A DNA stretch of 64,000 nt from assembly GCA_025617745.1 (NCBI GenBank), contig CM046855.1:19065880-19129879 (forward strand). Direction: 5' to 3'. Source of the stretch: Heliocidaris erythrogramma. Its lineage: Eukaryota > Echinodermata > Echinoidea > Camarodonta > Echinometridae. Below the pieces are notes generated by a model that saw only the letters and a list, made by a program, of their open reading frames with translations, searched no databases and was not told the DNA's origin. Both the position numbers and the translations under genes were made by a program. Positions 1 to 9,702 of this stretch are shown one piece after another; position 1 is the stretch's first letter, and every line of letters begins with the position of its first letter.

Positions 1-1
1 A

Positions 2-1039
2 GATGCGAATAAGTTGTTCAATGATGCGCTCGTATTTCTGGAAGAGTGCGAGAAGGACACTGACGTCATTTTCCACTCGGATGTCACAGCATTCAGAGAA
101 GAGATTGAGGATGTCGGTGGCTGGAGGAAGCTTACCAAAGATCGGACTCCACATATGAACAACATATTGTCCCACCTACTCCATGGCATTATCAAAGTGA
201 TGAAGCGGCAGTTGGCCTCCCAGTTACCGGACGGGGAATTTTGGGAGCCTTCTGCCAAACTGCAAGAGGAGGCCATCTCCTGCTCGCCTACCAACATCAG
301 TGGCGAGCGAAACTTCGCGATCCTCGACTCCAGACTTCATAGAGCACCTAACAGCACCATATCGAAATTGGAGGGAAAGGTGATGTTCAGCGTCAACAAG
401 ACGAGGCAGTGGTTGGAGGCTGCGAGTCCCGAGAGGAAACGGCACCTCATTGGAGAGGCAGTCTGGAAGTCTGCTAAGGTTAGGATCATCGATAGGCAAG
501 ATGGTGAAGCCTATGTTGAAGGCATCCGAAAGCGTGTGAGGGAAAAGCAAGAGAAAATGAATGAGAAGGATGCCAAGGAGCGAGAGAGAATAGAAGATAT
601 GGTTGAGAGCATCATCGAACATGGATTTATCACATCAGAAAATGTGTCCGAGAAACTTGTGAGCATGTCAAACACCAAGGCGTGCAATGTGCTGCGGAAA
701 CAAATAAACTTCCGTAAGAGGATTTTGGAGCAAGATATGAATAAGGTAGCCTTATCAAAGTGTTCCAGAGAAGAGCTCAAAGAAATAGTATGTGGCCTCC
801 CACAAGATGTTGGAAATAACCAATTTGTTTCATTTATCAGCAGCCCTCCAATTGTAATTGGGCAGGAAATACAGCACCGATGGGAATTAGAAGGTCGAGA
901 CCAGTGGTACAGCGGTAGAGTAGTAGCGATTGACAACGACGAATTGAACATAGTTTATGATGGCCAGGATGAACCTTTCTGCATGACGCTTGGAGAATTC
1001 CTAACAGATTTGTATCTGCAAGACCTTGTCGTCGTTTAG
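2..1039 (+). CDS. C-terminal part of a transposon-like protein with a Tudor-like tail (partial at the window edge)
   Basis: The frame is open at the left edge (first codons read Asp-Ala-Asn-Lys), so the N-terminus lies outside the window; it ends with TAG at 1039, about 346 codons. The middle holds a motif SGERNFAILDSRLHRAPNST followed by NKTRQWL, a pattern I associate with C-terminal regions of transposase-like proteins that are repeated in invertebrate genomes (family not named with certainty). A charged Lys/Glu/Arg-rich coiled-coil-like stretch follows (around residues 170-215). The last 65 residues contain WELEGRDQWYSGRVVAIDND and VYDGQDEPF, resembling a Tudor/SGF29-type chromatin-reader fold with its aromatic residues. 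No intron is needed over 1 kb, which fits a mobile-element gene. A host gene exon is possible. Function is not assigned. Confidence 0.55.
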   Translation, partial: DANKLFNDALVFLEECEKDTDVIFHSDVTAFREEIEDVGGWRKLTKDRTPHMNNILSHLLHGIIKVMKRQLASQLPDGEFWEPSAKLQEEAISCSPTNISGERNFAILDSRLHRAPNSTISKLEGKVMFSVNKTRQWLEAASPERKRHLIGEAVWKSAKVRIIDRQDGEAYVEGIRKRVREKQEKMNEKDAKERERIEDMVESIIEHGFITSENVSEKLVSMSNTKACNVLRKQINFRKRILEQDMNKVALSKCSREELKEIVCGLPQDVGNNQFVSFISSPPIVIGQEIQHRWELEGRDQWYSGRVVAIDNDELNIVYDGQDEPFCMTLGEFLTDLYLQDLVVV

Positions 1040-1421
1040 CTGTCATCTGCAAACTACAAAGTAAAACAAAACACTATGTATGTGAAACTAATTATTGATG
1101 TGCATACTCTATGATCAAGATATACTTTGAAAATGCTTTCATATCTGCAAGATATCAAGTGAAACTGAACACATACATGTAGATATACATACCCTTTGAA
1201 AGGCCAGCCTTCAAAGTTAAGTTACTGAAGATGACGTACTATATTTAATTGAAGCAAGCTGACTTTCAAAAGGTCACAACTCATTTCTGCTGGTGTTGAG
1301 TCACATGGGTTTGAGCCATGCCAAGAAAAGAGGAAGGTGAGTACACAAAAGTTTATTCCCGAGCTCTAGATATTTGACTAAGAACAATCCTCTACTACTA
1401 CGAGTGACGTCACGTGCTACC
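1040..1421. other. Intergenic spacer, nothing recognised
   Basis: AT-rich sequence after the first ORF. I see no splice-bounded exon, RNA gene or repeat copy here. Confidence 0.4.
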
Positions 1422-2200
1422 CATGGGCGTATCCAGGATTTGGCACCCCGGGGGGCCCGACTGCTTGACGAGCTGACAAGCAAAAAAAAAAAAAAAAAAA
1501 AAAAAGGTCATCAGCCATTTTGGCGCCCCCCTGACGAGCTGACAAGCAAAAAAAAAAAAAAAGTCACCAGCCAATTTAGCGCCCCTTTTAAGGGCAATTC
1601 TTGCCCTTAAATACATATGATCACGTTTATGGCTTTGTACTAACGTAAATATCAATTTGTGGGACTGCCAAACATAAACTGAACGTATGGGACTGACGAA
1701 AAAAAAAAATGAATGCATTCGCTGACAAGCAGACAAAAAGAAAAGAAAAAAGGTCTTCAGCATTTACCGATACAAAAATCAATTCTCCGACAAGCAAAAA
1801 ACATATTTTAAAAAAAGAAAAGAAAATTCTAAGCTTCAAAGGGAGGGGGCAAAAGCATAATTAAAAAGGGGCACGTGCCCCCTTTTCCCCCTCCCCAAAC
1901 CACTGGGTGGAAGTGCCTCAACATATATGATATATGTTTCTGTCCTGTACATGTATATCAATTTGTGGGGCTGCCAAACATAAATTTAACATATAGGACT
2001 GATGTAAAAAAAAAATGCATTCTTTGACAAGCAGACAAAAAAAAGGGGGGGGGGGAATCCTCTACATTTTCTGAGTCATTTTTCCTTTCAAAATTTTTTT
2101 TTTTGTATTAAATTAAATAAAATTATTATTTTTTAATTAAAAAGGGGCATGTGCCCCCTGTGCCCCCTCCCCCCCCTCCACCCCCGATACGCGCCTCCAT
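1422..2200. mobile_element. hAT-like non-autonomous element with internal A-tract repeats
   Basis: The left end reads GGGCGTATCCAGGATT and the reverse complement of the right end reads GGAGGCGCGTATCGGGG, imperfect terminal repeats of the CAGTGGCGTATC kind. Inside, the unit GACGAGCTGACAAGC plus a run of A is repeated (about 1469 and 1532). A second unit containing AATATCAATTTGTGGG-like sequence and GACAAGCAGACAAAAA is found near 1646-1740 and again near 1948-2043. The palindrome GGGGCACGTGCCCC occurs at about 1869, with a variant GGGGCATGTGCCCC at about 2144. The same palindrome is in the better-preserved element at 51841-52614. No clean target duplication was seen, so the ends are approximate. 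Confidence 0.5.
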
Positions 2201-3313
2201 ATTACTGATCAGAACAATCACTGACTCGTGCTTCAGAAGTTCAGTAATGTGTAACAATAATAATAGGTCAAAGTAACTTGAAATTCACAATACTGAACAT
2301 AGATGAAAATTGTGTAAAAGAGTTTATTAACACATATTTAGGTGATATTAATCTCCTTAAATTAACATCATACCCTTCACAAACCTGGAATAATTCATGT
2401 TTATCATCATGTACTAACACAAAAATCAGTGTATGGGACACATGAAAGACTTGCCTAGAGCAGTAGCAGACTACAGCTAGCAGACGGTCGTGTGCGTAGG
2501 GCCGTGCGCGTTCTGTGATCGTTCTGTGATCGATATTCATGCTCCATTGCGCGTGTATTACTAGCGTGACCACGATCTATCATGTCATTTTCAGCTTATT
2601 ATTTGGGATGTTTTCGCCCCTTTTTCTTCAGTTATATGACTTTTTTGGTAAGTTTGAAGTTATGTTTTTAAATAATGTGATATTTAAGATTATTTTGATG
2701 CATGATTTGTAAGTGGAAGAGCCTTAATTATTTTTTGGTTGTCCTGCCTATATAGGCCTACAAGTAGTTATTCATCATACTTTATTTGTGTCTATCGCAT
2801 GTACAAGTAGTTATTCATCATACTTTCTTGTTTGTATCCTTTGTTATTACAGACTTTAGTGGGACAATGTGGGAAACTCAACTTTCTTTCCATCAATAAA
2901 TTATTCTGGTATTTTTGAAACGAGGACGTTTCTTCTGGAAAGATAGGACGAATGTAAGAGGTAAGAATTGTAGCATAAACATAAGTATGTCCAACGCCAC
3001 TCCTCACCCTCTCAGAGGGTCAATCACCTACTGGAATTCATCAAGGATTGTTTATCCCCTTGGGTACACTTCATCTTCGGACACATACTCTTTGTTCCCC
3101 ATACTAAGAAATATTATGAGTCACCACACCTGGACACTGTGTGTGTGGGGCCGGGGATAAAATTGTCATTCATTGCACAAGAGTATAACTCCAGGATATT
3201 TTGCAGTGATTAACTTGTATTCCATATATTAGAATGTATTTCTTAATGCTATTTCTTTTCAACTTTCCTATGCTTTCAGAGGGTAGAGCTTTGGCCCTAC
3301 CTTGTGACAAATT
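2201..3313. other. Spacer with a short tandem duplication; possible leader or LTR of the gag remnant downstream
   Basis: Contains two copies of ACAAGTAGTTATTCATCATA (about 2760 and 2802) spaced about 42 bp apart. Just before 3314 the sequence CTTGTGACAAATTTGGTGGAG resembles the junction between an LTR end (...ACA) and a primer-binding site, so part of 2800-3310 may be an old LTR. No second copy of it is visible, so this stays inference. Confidence 0.3.
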
Positions 3314-3330
3314 TGGTGGAGAACCCGGGT
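3314..3330 (+). promoter_or_regulatory. Candidate retroelement primer-binding site
   Basis: TGGTGGAGAACCCGGGT starts with TGG, the complement of a tRNA CCA end, and lies about 245 bp upstream of a Gag-like reading frame. Which tRNA it would match was not established. Confidence 0.3.
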
Positions 3331-3491
3331 AGAATTAAATTTCTGGCCATAGTTTGTTTTGGTTGTTAAAACAGAGGAAATTTAAAGGGCTTGAGTACAA
3401 GAAAAAGCATTTGGAATTCTTTTTTGTTCTTACTGTTGTGTAACGTGAAATAAATATTATTTAAGAAGTGTTAGTAATATTTGTTGTATAA

Positions 3492-4350
3492 TTGTGTTGT
3501 TCTCATTTTCAAACTGTGTGGGGTGCGAATGGTCACTACTTGTATTCAGGTTGTATCACAATGGGTTTGACACCATATATTGAAACAGGGAAGGAGTTGG
3601 AACTCTCAGGGGAGGCCCTAATACAATTCGCAAAAGAGGAACGGCGGCATAAGGCTGACCAGGTTGAGAAAGAAAGGGCCGAAAGGCGGGTGGAATGAAA
3701 CCACCAAAAAGAGATGAAAGAGTTGGAACTTGAGATATCAGCAGAACGGAGATCGGTCCCAGAAGGCGGAAAGCCGATGGGACACCATAAACTCCCAATG
3801 TTCAGCGAAAAACACCAATGACATGGACGCATTCCTATGAAGGTTTGAGCATTATGCCCAGGGGATGGGTTGGGCCATGGAAGATTGAGCCCTCCCCTTG
3901 AGTACCCTCCTCACTGGCAAGGCTCTGGAGCTGTACTCAAGAATGCCCTTTGAAAAGGCTAAAGGATTATGAAAAATGAAAGGGGGCTCTGCTCCAAACA
4001 TACAACCTGACAGAAGAGGGCTTCCAAAGTAAATTGGGAAATTCCCGAATTGAAGATGGGGAGACAGTTAGTCAGTGGAACGTAGAACATATGAAACGGT
4101 ACTTGACCAGATGGGTCCAACTGCCGGGGGTTGAGCAGATCATAACTGAGCAGCTGTATAATGTATGTCACAGGGACATGAAACTCTTTCTGAAAGAAAG
4201 ACGGCTGGAAGGGCTGCAAGAATTAGTTAAACTTGGGGAGCAATACCAGCAAGCCCACCCAAAAGCCAAACCTGATTCCAAGAGACATGCTCACAGAACA
4301 AATGTGGAGCATGAAGAAAAAAATCAAGACACACAGACCAGTAATGGGAA
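3492..4350 (+). pseudogene. Decayed SCAN-like Gag of an LTR retrotransposon
   Basis: A broken reading frame running over three phases. It opens with an acidic/basic coiled-coil-like stretch (KEERRHKADQVEKERAERR, near 3630-3690), hits in-frame stops near 3698 and again between about 3820 and 3970, and shifts frame around 3815 and 4015. The order of motifs fits a retroviral-type capsid/SCAN domain: a Lys-Leu-Pro-Met-Phe start, an Asp-Met-Asp-Ala-Phe-Leu block, LSTLLTGKALELYSRMP near 3897-3945, then ETVSQWNVEHMKRYLTRWVQ (4060-4120) and FLKERRLEGLQELVKLGEQY (4189-4250). No zinc knuckle, protease or reverse transcriptase follows in the next kilobase. The multiple lesions show it is dead. A domesticated gene is unlikely for the same reason. 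Confidence 0.6.
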
Positions 4351-4603
4351 CAAAACAAGCACCGGTAGAAAGTGGGATTATTTAAACTTGAGGAATGGAC
4401 ACAATAAAATTATTGTACGAATATTTGTTTTCTCTCTAATTAAATTCACAGGGGGGAAATGTATATAGACAGTGCAGGGTTCTATATTACCTACATAACT
4501 AAAAAAATCTTCTTTTCCATCCTTTTTTATAGGATGTACAGGATGAAGCAGACTGCTGGTGAAACAGAGATTGAGATGACCTGTCGAGCCAAAAGAGTGT
4601 GAG

Positions 4604-4749
4604 ATGGCAGCAAACGAAGCGGAGCAGGGGCAGGTGCAGGAGAAGCTTGAGAAAAGTGACCAGAAGGAGAAGCAGGAACTGCCAAAGCTGCCCAAGAAGA
4701 TGAGAAATCAGGAGGAGGAGGAGACCAGCATCTTAAAGACAGTGAGTAT
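4604..4749 (+). CDS. Candidate first coding exon upstream of the BESS-like exons
   Basis: An ATG at about 4604 starts a lysine/glutamate-rich frame (MAANEAEQGQVQEKLEKSDQ...) that runs to a consensus-like donor (AAGACA then GTGAGT, about 4740). The next good acceptor is at 5177. However, with that donor the phase does not match the BESS frame of the next exon; an in-phase junction would need the weaker donor GTATCC a few bases later. I therefore cannot prove that this belongs to the same transcript. It could also be part of an old gene copy. Confidence 0.25.
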
Positions 4750-5177
4750 CCTGCATTCCTGCTAATTCACTCCCAGAAATTTTCAGCCATACTTCAGTGA
4801 GGAATACCCAGTGGTAAAATGCAGTACAAAGAGAAATCATTAGACACATAATTTCAAAAACCATTTTGGGTGAAATATTAAAATACCAAGGTTAAAGGTT
4901 AATTAATTTGATTTTAAAAATTTCATCTGGTAACATTTCATGTAGGAGTTAAAATTACTTTTAGGCGACTGCAAGATCAGGTGGAGGCATGTCTGATCTA
5001 GATTTTATAGCCATTGCTTTGACCTCAATATATTAGGACTTAGATAGTTTCCCTAAACCAATCATTCCTCTCCAACGTTTAATTTGTTCCCTCAAAAACT
5101 TTCTTTTTGGAAGTGCTTTAAACATGTTCAAATGCAATTAGTTTTCAACTTTCTTTTTTTTTGTCTTTGAAATACAG

Positions 5178-5353
5178 ATCAGTTCAAATCTTGCGTCTGT
5201 TGCAACAGCCAACAGAAGGATGATGTTGCCATCTTTCTGCAACACATCAGACGGCACCTACGGGACATAAAGTCAAGAAGGCGTCAGCTTGTACTTCAAA
5301 ATGAAATCCAGCAGATCGTGTTAAGGGCAGTGATGGCAGAAAATGATGAATAA
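5178..5353 (+). CDS. BESS-like exon, copy 1
   Basis: Preceded by a strong acceptor (a T-rich tract then AAATACAG). In the frame starting with the third exon base it encodes a short Cys-containing segment, then [40 protein letters not shown] and a stop at 5351-5353. This helix-pair pattern (acidic start, FL, a central Arg cluster, then ...LQNEIQQIVL) resembles the BESS motif, a protein-protein interaction module found at the C-terminus of MADF-type transcription regulators. It is nearly duplicated 180 bp downstream. Either exon could be a mutually exclusive alternative, or this copy, which carries its own stop, could be a terminal exon. No MADF/Myb domain is visible upstream within the window. 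Confidence 0.4.
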
Positions 5354-5396
5354 TTTTGTTATAAATATGTGTCTGTATATATGTGTGTCTGTCCAG

Positions 5397-6026
5397 AAGG
5401 ATGATGTTGCCATCTTTCTGCAACACATTGGACAGCAGATATGGTACATGAAGTCAAGACAGTGTCAGCTTGTACTTCAAAATGAAATCCAGCAGGTCGT
5501 GTTAAAGGCAGTGATGGAAGAAGTGATGGAGGAGGGAGAGGGGAAACTGAAGGAGGAGGAGGAGGAGAGGAAACTGAAGGAGGAGAAGAGGAAACTAAGA
5601 CACAAGGAAGAGGAGAGGAAACTGAAGAAGGAGGAGGAGGAGGAGGAAGAGGAGAGGAAACTAATACACAAGAAGGAGGACAGGAAACTGGAGGAGGAGG
5701 AGAGGAAACTAAGACACAAGGAGGAGGAGAATAGGAAACTAAGACACAAGGAGGAGGAGAATAGGAAACTAAAGGAGGAGGAGGAGAGGAAACTAAAGGA
5801 GGAGGAGGAGAGGAAACTAAAGGAGGAGGAGGAGAGGAAACTAAGACACAAGGAGGAGCAGAGCCTAAGACACAAGGAGGAGGAGGAGGAGAGCAAACTA
5901 AGACACAAGGAGGAGGAGGGGAGCCTAAGACACAAGGAGGAGGAAAGGAGCCTAAGACACAAGGAGGACAGGAAACTGAAGGAGGAGGAGAGGAAACTAA
6001 GACACCAGGAGGAGGAGATGAGCTAA
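5397..6026 (+). CDS. BESS-like exon, copy 2, running into a Lys/Glu repeat coiled coil
   Basis: Acceptor GTGTCTGTCCAG ends at 5396. The exon starts [20 protein letters not shown] and continues [20 protein letters not shown], matching copy 1 at most positions. It then runs into about 165 residues of imperfect repeats of the type [12 protein letters not shown] (single-alpha-helix or coiled-coil-like, very highly charged) and stops at 6026. The repeats are written by a polypurine tract, so frame retention over about 500 bp could partly be a composition effect. A further Lys/Glu/Ser-rich frame follows at 6124-6381 in another phase. The combination of BESS motif and long charged helix is not one I recognise. 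Confidence that it is expressed is limited. Confidence 0.4.
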   Translation, partial: KDDVAIFLQHIGQQIWYMKSRQCQLVLQNEIQQVVLKAVMEEVMEEGEGKLKEEEEERKLKEEKRKLRHKEEERKLKKEEEEEEEERKLIHKKEDRKLEEEERKLRHKEEENRKLRHKEEENRKLKEEEERKLKEEEERKLKEEEERKLRHKEEQSLRHKEEEEESKLRHKEEEGSLRHKEEERSLRHKEDRKLKEEERKLRHQEEEMS

Positions 6027-6120
6027 GACACAAGGAGGAAGACAGGAAACTGAAGGAGGAGGAGGAGGGGAAACTAAGATGCAAGGAGGAGGAAGAACAG
6101 AGACGGAAAGCGGATGATGA
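5517..6120 (+). repeat. 600-bp polypurine tract (GAG/GGA and GGAAACTAAGACACAAGGAG units)
   Basis: Nearly uninterrupted purines made of GGAGGAGGAGAGGAAACT and CTAAGACACAAGGAGGAG units of variable number. It includes three back-to-back units around 5770-5840. Such tracts mutate by slippage and can form triplex DNA. Confidence 0.85.
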
Positions 6121-6123
6121 GAT

Positions 6124-6381
6124 TTGAAGCCAGAGGAAAGAAGAACAGGACAAGGAAAAGAAGTTGGAGAAACCAGGGAAACCAAAGAAGCAGAAAGGAG
6201 AAAAGGGGAAGAAAAAAAATCAGAAGTAGACAACAATAAGGAACAGACAGAAGTGGAGAAAGAAGACAGCAGTTCAGCAGCCATCATTGAATTGTTCAGT
6301 GAGGAGTCAGATTTCTCTTCGGAATCGTCGGAATCTGAGACCAAGAGCGTATGTGAAGGGCCAAATTGTACGGGATGGTGA
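6124..6381 (+). CDS. Possible charged C-terminal extension downstream of the BESS exon
   Basis: An 85-codon frame, Lys/Glu-rich at first, then acidic and serine-rich ([20 protein letters not shown]), ending in a short Cys-containing tail. It lies in a different phase from the frame ending at 6026, so joining them would need a small intron or a frameshift inside the polypurine tract. It leaves the tract with ordinary codon mixture, which argues that some coding constraint existed. Could equally be random. Confidence 0.25.
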   Translation: MKPEERRTGQGKEVGETRETKEAERRKGEEKKSEVDNNKEQTEVEKEDSSSAAIIELFSEESDFSSESSESETKSVCEGPNCTGW

Positions 6382-6426
6382 TAGGGATTGCGAAGCCAAA
6401 CAATAGTAGCGCAACCCCGCTCAGTG

Positions 6427-6552
6427 ATTGGCCAGCAGCGCCGGCCAATGGCAGCGCGGCTTCCGCCCAGTGGAGCCAAACGATAGCACGCCCCCGGGTT
6501 CCATGAACCCCCACCAGCGCTATATAACACGCGCGCAGCAGAGTTCGTAGTT
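6427..6552 (+). promoter_or_regulatory. GC-rich core promoter: inverted and direct CCAAT boxes plus TATA box
   Basis: ATTGG at 6427-6431 (inverted CCAAT), CCAAT at 6445-6449 and TATATAA at 6521-6527, all within a GC-rich island in AT-rich surroundings. A start site about 25-30 bp past the TATA box would fall at 6545-6555, just in front of the ribozyme-like motif at 6565. This looks like a complete RNA polymerase II promoter with no conserved gene behind it, so a retroelement promoter is the likeliest reading. Confidence 0.5.
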
Positions 6553-6554
6553 CG

Positions 6555-6625
6555 TCCTCATTGCCTGATGAAGGATAGCAGTTGCATCCGAAACGTCGTG
6601 CATCTCTCCTACGTTTGCTACATCG
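6555..6625 (+). ncRNA. Hammerhead-ribozyme-like core
   Basis: CTGATGA at 6565-6571, then a small hairpin (GGAT at 6573-6576 pairing with ATCC just before 6590), then GAAAC from 6590. This is the order of hammerhead box 1, stem II and box 2. Downstream, CGT after GAAA can pair with ACG about 15 nt later to give a short stem III followed by a U. Minimal type I hammerheads are known from Penelope-like retroelements. Against it: one extra A sits between CTGATGA and stem II, and stem I pairing is weak by eye. It may be a decayed or inactive copy. Confidence 0.4.
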
Positions 6626-9588
6626 TGAGACAACAGATCAAATTCTTCTCTCCTTATTTTATCACCACGATGATGAACATCTTCCGTACTATGTATTATT
6701 TTTGTTATTCCAGGGACGAGTTCCTGTGTAGAATTTTGAATTAAACCACTGTTCTGTTTGACGTTTAAAATGTAATTAACCCTCAAATTTAATACCATTG
6801 TAATTTTCTACTCCCCTAAATTTATTGCTAAAACAATTAAGGTACATCACCGTACGGTAATCCTGTCTAGTAATTGTCTGTCTGATATTTATTTTGTTGT
6901 TTTGATAATCATTTTGGTCCCATTCGTCTTGCATTTGGAAGTAACTTGACTAGTCAGCGTCGCTGCCGTCAACTGAAGTTGAGTTTGACGTAATACTTTC
7001 CATTTCCCGACATTTCTTGGACATTTTCCAGAGCTATGAAAATTCACCTTAGTGTCATTCTCCACAATTAAGAAGAATAAAGAATAAATCCACATTAAAT
7101 CTACACTATGTTTACTAGATATCAAAATTTCTTAAAGGGGAATTAACCTCAAGATAAAAATGTGGTTATATTCAAAGATGTAATCTATTCCTTCTTGTTG
7201 TCCTACGTAGTTTTGCATTAAAATATACGAGATGGGTATAAATCAAGATTTTCTCAGCAAAATTTATCTTCTGCTAGATACCTGGGGGCTGCCATTTTCT
7301 TGATGTGTACATAAAGATGTTTTTAATCCGAATGCAAAATTGTCTTTCTTCCTGATACAATGTCCCATTTGAGATTTGAAATATTTAACATATACATGTA
7401 TATACATATATTCTAAAAACGAACATGTGTTTTATATTCCTTTGAAAATACTATTTTACTAAATAGAAATCAATTTTCTTGCTACTGTGACGTACGCGAC
7501 GGAGCAAATTAATTAAAATTTATGGATGATAACTTTCCCGAGCATCAATAGTGACAAACTATGCATTCACCTGCTTTGAGATAATTGGACTTCAATAGTC
7601 AGAATGCGCGTTGTATAAATTTTGTTCTGCTTTGCCAGGCAAGCCCAAGAAATCTATTTCTATTTAGCAAACCACAGAATTTTAAAAGAAATCTGTGAAT
7701 TTCAAATTTTAGAGTATATGTATACACCTGTTATATATTTTCCATCATATATGGGGATTTTTGTAATGAAGAGAAGCAATTTAGCTCTAGGATTAAAAAT
7801 ATCTTCCTGACTGGAACGGTTTCCAATGGTTCATGTACAACTCCATATCATCAAGAAAATGGCATCCCCCATGTAAAGTGTTAGCAGGTGATACCGTGCG
7901 CGAGAATGTCTTGATTTAAACCCTTTTCTGTTATTTTATTTCTAAAGTGATACAGGCCAATGATTACGAATATTAAACCTTTGAACATAAGTACATTTAT
8001 ATTCTGGGGTTAATTCTCTTTTAAGGTCTAGAATTATTGGAACAAAAACCTGCATCAAAATCCGAACGTGGGGTGGCATATTGATCGGCCACTGCGGACA
8101 GGTAACTGTCACGCTCCGCATACGATGGATTTTGAAACTAGGTATTTGAATACCTGTTTGCTCGAGTATTTGAATACCGGTAGTGAAAATGGTATTCATC
8201 CCAGGCCTAGTGTCAATGACTGTGCACACTACGTGAATGAACACTGAATAGAGAAAACGTGGAACACGAGATTGTATACAAAGTGAATGGAAGAGTTTCA
8301 CATGGCGACATTGTATTGTGAACATCGCTCATTAAATTACATGATTATTTCACAGTTTGGAAATGACAGTTTAGAATTATGAATTATCGACACTCACCAG
8401 ATTTTATGCTTGAGAATTCTTGTAGTTTGAGGCAAAATAAGTGATGAACAACTGTTAACCGATGATTTTCTACGTAGAATTCTTGAGCATTCATCCACGA
8501 TCACTTTTTTCCTGGCAGAAAGTCAGGATGTGTGTTAGCTAGTGCGCGAGAACTGACCAATGACGAGGCTTAGTACAGAAATGTAGGTTTGGAACCGATA
8601 CGGCTCGTCTGATTGGATAATCTCTAGCTCTTTAAATTAGGCTTCAAAACTTCGAGAAAATATGATTATTTATGGCCAGATATGATTTCTATTTTGACGC
8701 CAAGAGCTCAATAACTCTATAAACTATGGTGGTGGCAACAACCCAGTTTTGAGGGGGTCTCACGTTACATTTCAAAGACTTTTTAACAAAAGGAAACTTT
8801 TCAGTGTACTCATCAATAATTTTTTGTTTCCGATATCGAGCAGCTGATGATTGTTTCTGTTCCGCCATCATGTTATATCCAGAATCAAGTCTATTGAGAG
8901 TTGATCGTCATCTATCCCCAGGAATTCACGAGAATCCAACATTAAAAATCCATGTGTGATGCTGCGCGAACAGAATCCAAATTTCCAGTGGCACCAACTG
9001 AACTCATTCCTACAAATTCTCATCACAAACACATCATGTTCAACCACATGAAATCCACGAGAAATCATGGGAATCCAACTCCGAATCATCATAGAAAACG
9101 AATGTTTACCAGGTATAAATCCACAAGAATTCATGACAGTCCAACATCAAAAGCTTTGTGTGCTGAGCTAGTGGGTCGTCTTTGACCAAAATTACTCAGG
9201 ACCTGGCAATCAATGGTTGCGAGGTCACATGGTGGGGTAGAGATGGTGCGACACTCTATGTTTTCTTATGTGATTTACATGAAACACTGAGGTACAATTC
9301 CATTTCATCATTACTCACCATCATGTTGGACCAAACGATTTGGGTTGCTAAGGAGTGTCAACAAGTTATGGATGACGCAAACGAGGAGCCCTTGTAATTT
9401 TCAGATTGTTTCTCAATGGCATCACACACCCTGAGAGATAAAACCTGTCCACTGTACTGATGCAAATACTCCACATCGTTTCTTTATCTTGGACTATGAA
9501 CCTACAGGAAAGGAATAAACTTCACAGGATATGAAAATAGTGCATAAGAACATAAAGAACATTAACACCATTCTTCAAGCCATTTCTC
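6626..9588. other. Three kilobases without a recognisable gene
   Basis: AT-rich. Near 8140-8190 there is a self-complementary word, AGGTATTTGAATACCT, followed by a variant. Between 8920 and 9150 short phrases of the type AGAATCCAACAT recur three or four times, suggesting a worn tandem repeat. A 71-codon frame at 9182-9397 matches nothing I know. No reverse transcriptase for a Penelope-type element is seen here. Confidence 0.4.
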
Positions 9589-9594
9589 TTTAAT
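9589..9594 (-). terminator. Candidate ATG14 polyadenylation signal (ATTAAA)
   Basis: ATTAAA on the minus strand, about 110 bp past the ATG14 stop codon. A variant hexamer in AT-rich DNA, so weak. Confidence 0.3.
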
Positions 9595-9702
9595 TAAAGA
9601 GCCATTTGCAGCTAATACGGAATCACTTAATTAACATTACAAATATAATTATCTGCATTACAAAAGATGGGAACAGGGGAGTATGCCTCCCCGTTACCTT
9701 CA

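Noticed and set aside
5359-6153. Long minus-strand frames full of Ser/Pro/Leu opposite the polypurine tract
   Set aside because: They are the complement of a low-complexity purine tract; the composition explains the lack of stops.
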